DNA of 64,000 bases from Polaribacter butkevichii. Its GTDB lineage: Bacteria; Bacteroidota; Bacteroidia; Flavobacteriales; Flavobacteriaceae. Under the pieces are notes generated by a model, which had not been told where the DNA came from, did no database searches, and saw only the letters and a list, made by a program, of their open reading frames with translations. A program made the translations under genes and the position numbers. Shown piece by piece: positions 37,674 through 47,200 of the stretch. The stretch spans positions 3,067,501 through 3,131,500 of the forward strand of contig NZ_CP150661.1 of assembly GCF_038024105.1 (NCBI RefSeq), read 5' to 3'. Numbering within the stretch: the stretch's first letter is position 1; each line of letters starts with the position of its first letter.

Positions 37674-37679
37674 TAACTA

Positions 37680-37741
37680 TTTTAGGTCTAAAAATAAGCA
37701 CTAACCAATAATTTTATTGGGTGTTTTAGGGTCTAAAGATA
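37680..37741 (-). promoter_or_regulatory. Candidate LysR operator cluster
   Basis: Two near-identical short palindromes, TTTTAGGTCTAAAA (37680-37693) and TTTTAGGGTCTAAA (37724-37737), lie 44 bp apart and flank a second palindrome CCAATAA-TT-TTATTGG (37705-37720). A related sequence, CTAGGTACTAAGAATAA, lies at 36738-36754 before yeiH. Binding by the adjacent LysR protein is inference. Confidence 0.4.
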
Positions 37742-37826
37742 CGTGTAATCTTATTTTATAGGATGCTTTTATTGTAGTTTTTACAGGTAAGTTGTTATCA
37801 ATATTTTTTTTAGAATGGTATGTTGC

Positions 37827-37862
37827 AAAAAAAACTCGATACTAAATTTAGTATCGAGTTTT
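37827..37862 (-). terminator. Terminator with perfect 32-bp palindrome
   Basis: A perfect inverted repeat (37831-37862; minus-strand arm AAAACTCGATACTAAA) is followed on the minus strand by a run of eight T. It ends the beta-propeller/54-residue peptide unit. Confidence 0.88.
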
Positions 37863-37871
37863 AAATTTATT

Positions 37872-38036
37872 TTAGAAATTTGCTCCGGGAGATTCTGGAA
37901 CAGAGGAAGCTTGCGCTTTTTGAGGGCTTAAGATCATGTAAGTACCTAAAGCTGTTAAAGCAGCGTATTTACCATATTTACCTATTTCTTTTAAAGCTTC
38001 TTTTCTATCTATTTTTTTATTGTCTTTAATATTCAT
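37872..38036 (-). CDS. Small exported peptide precursor with Tat-like signal (54 aa)
   Basis: The ORF starts MNIKDNKKIDRKEALKEIG, continues with KYGKYAALTALGTYMILS and ends PQKAQASSVPESPGANF. A basic region, a hydrophobic core and an AQA cleavage-like site give a signal-peptide layout that would leave about eleven residues. DRKEALK resembles the twin-arginine consensus S/T-R-R-x-F-L-K with Lys for the second Arg. The start lies 15 bp after the stop of the beta-propeller gene, and a strong terminator follows, so the two genes are probably one unit. I recall similar short ORFs in other flavobacteria but cannot confirm; function is unknown. Confidence 0.7.
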   Translation of the reverse strand: MNIKDNKKIDRKEALKEIGKYGKYAALTALGTYMILSPQKAQASSVPESPGANF

Positions 38037-38051
38037 GATGATGATTAATAG

Positions 38052-41000
38052 TTAGTTTATAATTATTTTTTTAGAAACCGATTTTCCTTCAGAAGTAACT
38101 TTTACAAGATATACTCCTCTAGAAAAACCATTTAAATCTACGGGACTAAATTTGTTAGAAGTTTGGTTTTGATTAAAAATACGTTTACCGTTAATGTCAA
38201 ATAAATCAATTTTTAGATGACCAGTTGTTCCGTTAATTTGTAATAAATTATTTGTATTATAAATTTCAATTTTTGTTACATCACTTGTAGCAACACTTAA
38301 TACTTTTGTAGAAAAGTGTGCGTAAAAACGACCAAAACCACTTGTATCACTAGCTAAAGTTAATGTGTAGTTTTTAGTTTCACTTAACTCGTAAGTATTA
38401 CCGGTTTCTTTGTCTTCTAAAAAGATTTTCATTCCATCAGGTAAATTACTATTTAATGCAGAAAAAGTAATTTTTTCGTTGGCTTTACCTTTTAGATTTA
38501 AAGGAATCACTTGGTTTTCATAATCATCACTTGGTATAGATTGAAGTGTATAATCTTTATTAGAAGAGTTGTCTAATAATTTTGTTGTTAAATCAAATTC
38601 TGAAGAATTAAAATTGATAATATCTTTTCCAGCATCAAAACCTATTGTTGCTTCTTTAGAAAATATAATATCTGTATTTACCTTTAATTGTCCATTTGAA
38701 ATAAATAATTTAACATAAGGTTTTGTTTCAGAACTTTTATTAAAAACAGAGTTCCCTGTAAGTGATGATTTGGTGCCTATATATTGATTATTAAAAGCAA
38801 CCATTTCATCAGTACCAGAAGCTTTCATTTTTATAAAAAATCCTTGACCAGGAGCTAATACTTTAGCTTCAATAGATTCATCTGAATATGAAACATATTT
38901 ACCTTGGTTATTGTCCCAAACATACACAGAAGGTGCGTCAGATGCTAGTTTAGAGGTGTTTTCTGTTACAAAATCTCCAGAAGTTCCCTTGTTTGCTGGG
39001 TAATAGGCTGTAAAAGGATTACCTACTGCCACCCATTTATCATGCGTAGCATTTACGTTTAAAGAGCTTGTTTGTATGGTACCTGTAAAGTTGACTTCCC
39101 CATCGGTATTTCTAGATATAGAGTATCCAGCACCTTTTTCAAACTCTACGTCTGTAGCAACGTTTACGTCAAAATATTCCCATTTTTCACCAGTTGCATT
39201 TGCGTCATTATATTTAGCAATTGCAAATCTATTTGGATCAGTACCTGTATTTGTGTTTTTTCTGATGTCGTTATCAACTTTTTCAGCAAAATCTTTTATA
39301 GCTTGTCCTGCAACAGGAGGAGTAACAAGACTCCATTTTGATGCTAATAAACCACCTCTAACATAAGTAATATTACCTGTACTGTTTCCTTTTACAATTA
39401 AGGTTCCACTATCCGTTGCATCAGAATAGATATTTACACCACTATTTGCAGAATTAGAATCAAAATTATTTTCAATGGTTAAATCGGCATTTTTTTCAAT
39501 ATATAAAAAACCATTATCGGCAATTTCTACAGATTTTGCAACTGCACCGTTAAAATCTAATGTTACTTCTTCGCCTGCTTTTATAAAAACATCATCTGTA
39601 GTTGTAGGTAAAGTTTTACCTTCCCAACTAGTTACGTCTGACCAATATACGTTTTCAGGAGTGGTGTTGTCAAAGTATTTTTGATCATCATATACCCACA
39701 TTCCTCTACCAAAAGTACCTATATAAACGTTTCCATTATTTTTGCTAACTTTAATGTCAGTAACTATAACGTTTGGTAAACCTGTGCCTAGTTTTTTCCA
39801 ACTTGTTGTACTATTGTCTGTATAGTATAAGCCTAACTCTGTAGCTACGTATATAGTTTCATTATTTTTATTAGGATCTAAAATAATTTTTTTCATAATG
39901 ATGTTATCCATATCACCACTAATATTGGTCCAAGTATCACCATTATTTGTACTTTTATAGACTTTATTACCAGCACTGTAACTAGAGGCTGTTGCGTAAA
40001 CTACGTTTGTATTTGGTACTGCATATACACTGTTTATTTTTACACCAGCAGGACTTGCTATTGTAGTCCAATTAACACCATCGTCTATACTTCTTCTAAG
40101 TGTAGACTCATCAGAGATGTTTCCAATTGCAAAGATTCTAATAACCGAATTGTTAAGAGAAACATCTAAAAAAGAAGTTTGTGTTAATCCCGAGTTAAGC
40201 GCTGTAAAAGTATCAGAAACTCCGGCATTATATTCAAGGTCAACACTACCTCCTTTATCTGTAGATTTTTTTACATCTCCATGACCTACATAAACAATAT
40301 TTGCATTTGTTGGGTGCAAGGCGAGAGGTGAAATAAATTCTGCATTTGCTGCATCAGACCTAAGAATTTTGATAGCAGAATCATACCCATTTGCATATCC
40401 ATTATTAGTTCTATTTAATTGGCCACTTGTACCTCCTAAATATCTAATAGTAGGATCTACAATATCTATAGCTGTTCCTGTTCCATCACCTGCTACAGCG
40501 GCAACCCATTGCTGCTTTCCGTCTTTCCATACTTTAGAAAAACCATCATTATCTTGGTTTGCCATCATGTAATCGTCGCCATTTAAACCATGTGTGATGG
40601 CAATATTATAGATTTGCGTAATAATTAACCCACTAGAAATGTCTGGAAAATCTTCATCAGAAGTTGGTGAAAAAGATCCCATTCTAAGACCTGCATCATT
40701 TCCGTTAATAATATGAGAATCATCGGTAAATAATAAAAAGTGATGATCTGCATGTACATGAATTTGACCACTAGGTAGTGGATTAGAATATGCATTTAAA
40801 ATAGGAGTAAAATTATCTCCGTTATCTGTAGATTTCCATCCTTGTACACCACCCACCATTAAGTTGTTTGCGTTTGTAGGCGAAATAGCGATACATTGTA
40901 TGTATCCATCTTGAGAATTAAATGGGGTAGGTGTGCCATTAATATCTGCTGTTACATCTGTAGATTTAATTAAATCTGCAGCATCTTCCGTAAAGGCAAA

Positions 41001-42095
41001 ACGATATTTTTGAAAAGTACCATCTTGATTTATTCCGTAAAAATGATCATTATCTGCGGGTGTTGCAGTAATTCTTAATATTTTTTGATTGTTACCACCT
41101 TGATAAACATCATGTAGTTTAAAACTGTTACCACCATTAGTTGAGTAATAAATACCACCATAATAATCTGAAACAACTATTTTATTTCCATCATTTGGGT
41201 CAAAAACCATTGATTGGAATTTTTCTTGAAATGGACTAAAAGTATAGCTAACAGGAATATTTGACCAATTAGCTGCACTATCTGTAGATCTTTTAATTTC
41301 CTCATTTGTTAAAGCAAAGATAGTTGTAGAAACTATTGCTCCAGCAGGAGTTCTTCCAAAAGAAATATCTCTAATGTATTCGTTTTGAGATAATGAAAAA
41401 GTAAGACCCGTTGGTGCCCAAGTTTCTCCGGCATCTGTAGATTTAAATAAACCAATAGAACTAATGTAAGAACTATCTCTATCTCCCGTTGCCATATATA
41501 AAATATCTGTATTATTTGGGTCTAATAAGATATCTGTAACTCCCAAACCTGCTAAATGATCTGTTTTTGGAGTCCAAGTAGCACCAGCATCTGTAGTTTT
41601 CCATAATCCACCAGAAGTTGTACCGATATACATTATATCAGAATTTCCTGGGTCTACAACCACAACATCAACTCTACCTGGGCCTGGGTAATCAAAATTA
41701 CCGTTTTTATTTACAATGGCAGTTGGACCTATTTGTGTCCAAGGTTTTGTAGTAGAAGAAGATCTAGCTTGTGTTTTGGTGTTGTTTTCTAATAAGTTTA
41801 AGTATTCTTCTTTATTAACTTGTTTTTGTGGAAAAGTTCCATCTGGGTTTATTCTATCTTTCCAAATCCAAACCCAACGTTCAAATAATTTCTTTTCTTT
41901 TTTGTCTAAAATAGTTTCTACACTTTTCGAATGTAATTTTTTATTTATAAATTGTTGCCTAGTCTTTTTTACTATTTCGTAAAAATTACTATTTTCCTTT
42001 AGTGCTTCTTTTTTATAATTTATTGTTTGCGCATTTAATTGTGCGCAAACAAAAAGCAATAATGTAAAATAAACGATGTGTAATAATTTTTTCAT
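38052..42095 (-). CDS. Sortilin-like beta-propeller protein, T9SS-secreted
   Basis: The frame opens at 42194, but the signal peptide (MKKLLHIVYFTLLLFVCAQLNAQ) starts at ATG 42095, giving 1347 residues. A short helical region (ERWVWIWKDRINPDGTFP) is followed by two blocks of VPS10/BNR-type propeller with Asp-box motifs (GGLWKTTDAGATWTP, KSTDAGETWAP, STNNGDTWTN, to about residue 800). A region with repeated beta-helix-like strands (KAGEEVTLDFNG) and beta-sandwiches comes next, then a type A T9SS sorting domain (about 1270-1347, LFDINGKRIFN to GVYLVKVTSEG). It is probably an extracellular binding or processing-related protein; no catalytic residues were recognised. The 54-residue peptide gene follows 15 bp later. 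Confidence 0.88.
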   Translation of the reverse strand: MKKLLHIVYFTLLLFVCAQLNAQTINYKKEALKENSNFYEIVKKTRQQFINKKLHSKSVETILDKKEKKLFERWVWIWKDRINPDGTFPQKQVNKEEYLNLLENNTKTQARSSSTTKPWTQIGPTAIVNKNGNFDYPGPGRVDVVVVDPGNSDIMYIGTTSGGLWKTTDAGATWTPKTDHLAGLGVTDILLDPNNTDILYMATGDRDSSYISSIGLFKSTDAGETWAPTGLTFSLSQNEYIRDISFGRTPAGAIVSTTIFALTNEEIKRSTDSAANWSNIPVSYTFSPFQEKFQSMVFDPNDGNKIVVSDYYGGIYYSTNGGNSFKLHDVYQGGNNQKILRITATPADNDHFYGINQDGTFQKYRFAFTEDAADLIKSTDVTADINGTPTPFNSQDGYIQCIAISPTNANNLMVGGVQGWKSTDNGDNFTPILNAYSNPLPSGQIHVHADHHFLLFTDDSHIINGNDAGLRMGSFSPTSDEDFPDISSGLIITQIYNIAITHGLNGDDYMMANQDNDGFSKVWKDGKQQWVAAVAGDGTGTAIDIVDPTIRYLGGTSGQLNRTNNGYANGYDSAIKILRSDAANAEFISPLALHPTNANIVYVGHGDVKKSTDKGGSVDLEYNAGVSDTFTALNSGLTQTSFLDVSLNNSVIRIFAIGNISDESTLRRSIDDGVNWTTIASPAGVKINSVYAVPNTNVVYATASSYSAGNKVYKSTNNGDTWTNISGDMDNIIMKKIILDPNKNNETIYVATELGLYYTDNSTTSWKKLGTGLPNVIVTDIKVSKNNGNVYIGTFGRGMWVYDDQKYFDNTTPENVYWSDVTSWEGKTLPTTTDDVFIKAGEEVTLDFNGAVAKSVEIADNGFLYIEKNADLTIENNFDSNSANSGVNIYSDATDSGTLIVKGNSTGNITYVRGGLLASKWSLVTPPVAGQAIKDFAEKVDNDIRKNTNTGTDPNRFAIAKYNDANATGEKWEYFDVNVATDVEFEKGAGYSISRNTDGEVNFTGTIQTSSLNVNATHDKWVAVGNPFTAYYPANKGTSGDFVTENTSKLASDAPSVYVWDNNQGKYVSYSDESIEAKVLAPGQGFFIKMKASGTDEMVAFNNQYIGTKSSLTGNSVFNKSSETKPYVKLFISNGQLKVNTDIIFSKEATIGFDAGKDIINFNSSEFDLTTKLLDNSSNKDYTLQSIPSDDYENQVIPLNLKGKANEKITFSALNSNLPDGMKIFLEDKETGNTYELSETKNYTLTLASDTSGFGRFYAHFSTKVLSVATSDVTKIEIYNTNNLLQINGTTGHLKIDLFDINGKRIFNQNQTSNKFSPVDLNGFSRGVYLVKVTSEGKSVSKKIIIN

Positions 42096-42125
42096 GTTCT
42101 TTTTATATTGAGAATGTGTTATATA

Positions 42126-42152
42126 CAAATGTATTATTTTTTTAAATTCAAA
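42126..42152 (-). promoter_or_regulatory. Promoter of the beta-propeller gene
   Basis: On the minus strand TTTG (42149-42152), 15 bp, then a perfect TACATTTG box (42126-42133). The predicted start lies about 25 bases before ATG 42095 and supports that start over 42194, which lies upstream of the promoter. Confidence 0.6.
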
Positions 42153-42360
42153 GACTATTGTAGAAATAAATAGCACTACGCATAAACTACTCAATTAATA
42201 TTTTTCTTTTACTAGCCTGTGTTTATGACTTTTTTTTAAAATTAAAAAGAGGTGTATGTTTTAAACGGGAATGTTATAAGTAATTATAGCTTGTCTTTTA
42301 TTTTTGCTTTTGTATTTTTGTTTTAGTGTGATTTTTTTTAATAGTTTTAATATATTTTTT

Positions 42361-43950
42361 GTGTCAAAATTTTTCCGATTCTTTTTTAAGTTATCCATCT
42401 TTTTTTTTAGTGTGTTTTTTTATACGCAAGAAGCTACAGAAAAATATTTAAAATATTTAGATGCTGCCAACACTAGTGTAGATAATTCACCTAAAATAGC
42501 AGAGAAATTTTTAGATTCAATCCCTAAGCCTTTAGAAAGTTCTATTAATGGTAGAATAGCAGAGTATTATCACCTAAAGGCTGTTTTAAGTAGTTATTTA
42601 AGTCGTCAGGCAGAAATTTATCATTATAATATTCTTTGTCTAAAATATGCGGAAAAAGAAAAAAACTATGATCTAGCTGGGGCGGCAAGTATGGAGTTGT
42701 TTTATAACATGTACATTGTAAAAAAGGACACCACTGCTTTAAATTATTTAAAAAAATCGGAGAAATATTACACTATAGACAATAATAAATTGGGCCTTGT
42801 AGATGTTATGCAAATGCAGGCATATATTAAATTTTATAATAAAAAATATGAAGAAAGTAACCTTCTAATTCTTCCTAAGTTAGCTTATTATAAGTCTATA
42901 AAAGAAGATTCTTTTTATTATATGTATGCGCTTTTTATACTTACCTCTAATTATATCTATTTAAAAGATGAGGAGAATGTTAATAGATATTATAACCATT
43001 TTAAAGAGCTAGAAAAAGACACTACAATATCAACTTTATTATATAAAATTCATGATGTTTCGTTAAATATTAGTCTTACAGAAATGTGTTTAAATAATAA
43101 GCAATTAGATTCGGTTTCTTTTTATTTAGCTAAAGTAGATCGTATGCATAGTGCTATGAACAACTCTGATAAAGAAAATCATTTTAAGAACTATGTTGCC
43201 TATTTTGATGCATTGAACGATGAAAAGAGTAAAAATAATTATTTAGATTCTCTTAAATTTCTTCATGAAAACCTTATCAAAGAAAATATAGATGCTAGTT
43301 TTAGTATTAATGAGTCTTTTCTTGAAAGCACAAAAATTTTAGAGGCTGAAACAGCTAAAAAGGATGTTAATAGAAATTGGATTATCTTTTTAGTGAGTTT
43401 ACTAGTTGGTATTTTAACTTTTGTGATTGTGAAGTATAAAAGTGTAAAAAAGATGCTTTTAGATTTATCTAAACGAACAAATGAATATTCCTTTCTTCAA
43501 AATAACCACGATAAATTAAAATTAAAAGTTAAAGGTTTAGAAAATTATATTGCCGAGTTAAAAAAAGAAATTAAGACTATTTCATCCATTACAAATATTG
43601 ATGATCAAAAAAGTAGGATTAAAGAGTTACATAAAGAAATTCATCATAGTTCGTCTGTTTTATTAGATAAAGGAGAAGATCATTTAGATTTAATAAATAA
43701 TCTTAATGTAGAGTTTTTTAATCAAATATTAACAAAGCATCCTGAGTTAAATTCTTCTGAAGTGATTATTTGTTATTATCTATTTATGGGGTTTAAGAAC
43801 AAAGAAATAGGTGCTTTTATAAATACATCTGTTAGGTCTGTAGAAAGTAAAAGATATAGGATTACTAATAAGTTAGGAATTAAAGAGAAGGGTGTTAAGT
43901 TGGTAGATTATTTAACAGAAACCTTTAAGCAAACCTCTAACTTTGTATAA
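42361..43950 (+). CDS. Membrane-anchored TPR and LuxR-type HTH regulator
   Basis: No ATG precedes the conserved part. The frame opens at TTG 42304, and GTG 42361 gives a good signal peptide (SKFFRFFFKLSIFFFSVFFYTQE), so I choose it (529 aa). Helical TPR-like repeats fill about 25-330 (AEYYHLKAVLSSYLSRQAEI, LNYLKKSEKYYTIDN), followed by one membrane span (about 341-360, IIFLVSLLVGILTFVIV), a coiled coil and a LuxR-type helix-turn-helix (about 462-515, FKNKEIGAFINTSVRSVESKRYRI). Such proteins sense signals in the periplasm and regulate transcription from the membrane. It diverges from the beta-propeller gene, its most likely target, but this is inference. Confidence 0.84.
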   Translation: MSKFFRFFFKLSIFFFSVFFYTQEATEKYLKYLDAANTSVDNSPKIAEKFLDSIPKPLESSINGRIAEYYHLKAVLSSYLSRQAEIYHYNILCLKYAEKEKNYDLAGAASMELFYNMYIVKKDTTALNYLKKSEKYYTIDNNKLGLVDVMQMQAYIKFYNKKYEESNLLILPKLAYYKSIKEDSFYYMYALFILTSNYIYLKDEENVNRYYNHFKELEKDTTISTLLYKIHDVSLNISLTEMCLNNKQLDSVSFYLAKVDRMHSAMNNSDKENHFKNYVAYFDALNDEKSKNNYLDSLKFLHENLIKENIDASFSINESFLESTKILEAETAKKDVNRNWIIFLVSLLVGILTFVIVKYKSVKKMLLDLSKRTNEYSFLQNNHDKLKLKVKGLENYIAELKKEIKTISSITNIDDQKSRIKELHKEIHHSSSVLLDKGEDHLDLINNLNVEFFNQILTKHPELNSSEVIICYYLFMGFKNKEIGAFINTSVRSVESKRYRITNKLGIKEKGVKLVDYLTETFKQTSNFV

Positions 43951-44287
43951 AGTGTAATGCTTGATATTAATTACAGCTTTTTAATAACTACTTTATGTAA
44001 TTACAAACTGTTTGTTATGGTTGTTAATGTTTTTTGATGCTGATAACTTGGCTTATTAGAAGGGGTATTTGGGTAACTATTTCTAATAGAAGAGCAGTGA
44101 TTACTTTATTGAATCTTTAATTTGTAAATAAATAACTATAAAGAAAAGGGTTTCAAACGTTGGGACGAATTGGAGAATTATAGAAGAGCTAAAATTTTCT
44201 AAAAAAATACTCTTGCTAACCTTTTCTTTATAGATTTTAATTAAGAGTTTACCTCTTTTGTAAAATAAAAGAGGTGAACTCTAGTTG
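43951..44287. other. Convergent intergenic region
   Basis: It separates the plus-strand TPR-HTH gene from the 3' end of the minus-strand giant gene. It contains a TAATTACA/TGTAATTA inverted repeat (43968-44003) and the stronger hairpin at 44244-44282. No credible gene was found. Confidence 0.5.
44244..44282 (-). terminator. Strong hairpin after the giant TSP3 gene
   Basis: The arms AGAGTT-n-ACCTCTTTT and AAAAGAGGT-n-AACTCT form a long stem six bases after the stop codon. No good T-run follows on either strand, so it is a probable but not classical terminator. Confidence 0.55.
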
Positions 44288-47200
44288 TTATTCAATTACT
44301 ATTTTCTTATTCATAATACCTTTATCTGTATTTAATTTTACAATGTAGACACCTGTTGGTATTTGTTTTTTGATTTCTAATTGGTATGTTTCTTTTTGAT
44401 CTTTAATAGACCAAAGGATTACTTTTTTACCAAGTATATCATATAACTCTACATTATTTATATTTACTTCTTGGTTTTTAGAAATAACAATGTTATGGTT
44501 TTTATTATCAGCAAAAATACTTGTTTGTTTCGCTAGTATATCATCTTCTAAACTTAGGGCACTTTCTTCAGCTGTAAAGGCTAAAACAAATCGATCTGTA
44601 TAAGTACCTGTTTTTAATTGAAAACTAGCACTTGTGTTGTTAATTTGCTGTGTTCTACCTGTAAGTTTGTCTTTTATAAATATGTTTTGATTGATGTTGT
44701 TAATTTCATCAATAACAATGGTAATAACACTATTTTTACTTACAACAACCTCTAAAGGCACTTCTAAGTTTTTAGATATTTCTTGTACACCAGCAATAAC
44801 ATAACTAGTGTCGTCATTAGGAAATTTCCAGTAAAAGTCTGTTGGGTTTATACCATACATTTGAGAATCGAATTCTTTTTCATAAGCAAAAGAGTTTCCT
44901 TTATAAAAAGAGATTCCTATTTGACGATGTAAAGTACTTCCTATAGTATTTGAGTAATTCATACCAAGTTTTAAAATAGGTAACTCGGTATTAAATGACT
45001 TTTCTTTAGATACTTTTTTGTTACTTCTTAAAAAGATAGATTTACCTTCTCCTTCTGTTTTATATTCTCTTTGACTGTTGTTAAAAACAATTTTACCTGT
45101 GTTGTGTCCTACTACAAAAAATCCTTGAGCAATTGCAATATAAGGTTCAGGAGTTTTGTATTTACTATCGTATTCATGACCACCAGTGTTTGGTGTACAA
45201 GCAGTTTGCCCATCTTCATCTTTTAAGATGATGTTGTCTATAAAAATAGGGTTTAAAGAATTAGAGCTAGAAGTTAATTTAATTTCACTACCCGCTTCTA
45301 TACACATGGCTAATTTTATTTCTTTATAAGGTACTAATAATCCATTGGCGGTACTTGGAAAAGTAAATTCACCTTTTTCTATATTATTAATTTTTATTTT
45401 TAAATTTTTATTTCCAAGTGCTCTATATTTAATTCTTAAAGAGTCTACTCCGCTAGGTACATTAGAGAACGTTATTTGGTCATTAAAATTCATAGAAACC
45501 TCATATTTACCAGTGCCAATTCCTATAGGAAGTATAATACCTGTAACTTCACTAGCGTCTTCTGCTTCTAGCGTACTATTTACGGGTTGTCCCTTGCCAT
45601 AATTTGCTGCGGTAGCCATTGTTGTGTTTTGGGTTGCATAGCCACCAATATAGCCACCAAAGTTATGACCAGCTAGTCCTGAAGCATTGGTTTCTGCTAC
45701 ATGTTGCCAGAAGTAAAGTGTTGAGATAGTGCTGTTGTTATCGTCAATAAATTTTCTTGCATTTAAAGCAGATGGAAAAGGGTTTCCGATTAAATAAGAT
45801 TGTCCTGCGTTTATTTGAGAATTTGTGTAAAATTCACCATCGTTTGGCGTACCTGTAAAAGTATAATTTTGCTCTTTTCCAGGTCCTTTAAAAGTGTAAC
45901 CATCACCTTTATGTATGGTTCCGCTTCTATATTTATGTATCCAATTAGATCTGTTGTTACTATCTGCTGCATAGGTGTAAATCCAGTAATCTGCTAAAGA
46001 AATACCGTTTGTACCAGCACTACCATCATATCCTGTAACAAATTTAATGTCTTTTGGATTGTTAGGTATTGTACCGTCTTTTAGCACTGTAGCTATAGAG
46101 TAGGTGTCTTTACCTACAGTAGTAACAGGTGAGCTCATGTAGTTGTATCGGTATTTGCTATCTACTTCTGAGTTTTGATCTACAAATAATTTTCCATCAC
46201 CGCTTACTTTACTAGCGCTTTTATGTGTTTGTATTAATTGAGAAGTTGAACCTGTTAATCGGATATCTCCATTTAATACAATATCATTTGTAACAACTAA
46301 TAAATTATCAGTTACTCGTAATTCTTTACCTTTTTTTACCTCTAATTTTCGAGCACTTAATCTACTATTAGAATGATTGTAGTTTTCATCAACTACAACA
46401 GAACGAGACCTATCTGGAAAACCATTATCCCAACTACCATCTACATTTGTAGTTGTTTTATCAACTTTATGTAAACCTAGCAAAGTGTTTGCTTTTAAAT
46501 CAGAAGTTGTTATTTCTGAGATTAAAGGATCTTGAGAGTGTCTTTTAGGGTCAGCATCTGCTATGTTGTAGCCAGATTGATATGTTTCTATAGCATCGTC
46601 TATAAAGTTAATCCATTTACTAGCATTATAGTTTTTATTTGGTGTTGTTGCATCATCAATTCTAACTACAGAAGTGTTGTTTGCAATATTAGAAGCCACA
46701 TCGTATCTATTTGCCCATGAATAAATTCCTCTAGCAGATGAAAGTGTAAGTACATCATTTGCTCCATCAAAATCTGTTAATTGATTATCTTCTATTATGG
46801 TTGCAGTTCCTAAATGAGTAATTTTATTTTTGTTATTTTTAAATAAAATAGATTCACCTGCTTTCAATTCAGAATCTACAAGACCTTCTGCGTCTGGATT
46901 TACATTTGTTAGCGCATCTATTTGACCTATCGTTTTATCTTTGTACAATTGTACATTAATAGTGTTTGCAGGGATTGTTGAATCTCCAATGTTGGTGATT
47001 TCTATCCATCTTTCTGTGCCAAATTGATATACTTGTGTAATCATTGCATTTGCAGCGGTAGGCACATCTCTATAATCAAGATTACCAGTTGCAGGGTTAT
47101 TTGGGTCGAAATCATTATCTGTATCTCCAAAAGAGTTTCTTAATGATAATAAATCTTCTACTGTTTTATTAGGTGTTAAACCATCATTTACAGTAAAGCC

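Noticed and set aside
42096-42194. Upstream start for the beta-propeller gene at 42194
   Set aside because: It lies beyond the TACATTTG promoter and would place 33 non-signal residues before the signal peptide.
43957-44037. 26-codon ORF after the TPR-HTH gene
   Set aside because: No promoter box, no recognisable composition and no terminator; a chance ORF in AT-rich DNA.
39304-45807. CAGGACA matches on the minus strand at 39304-39310 and 45801-45807
   Set aside because: Both lie inside long coding regions with no promoter box 20 bp downstream. A 7-base word is expected several times by chance in 64 kb.
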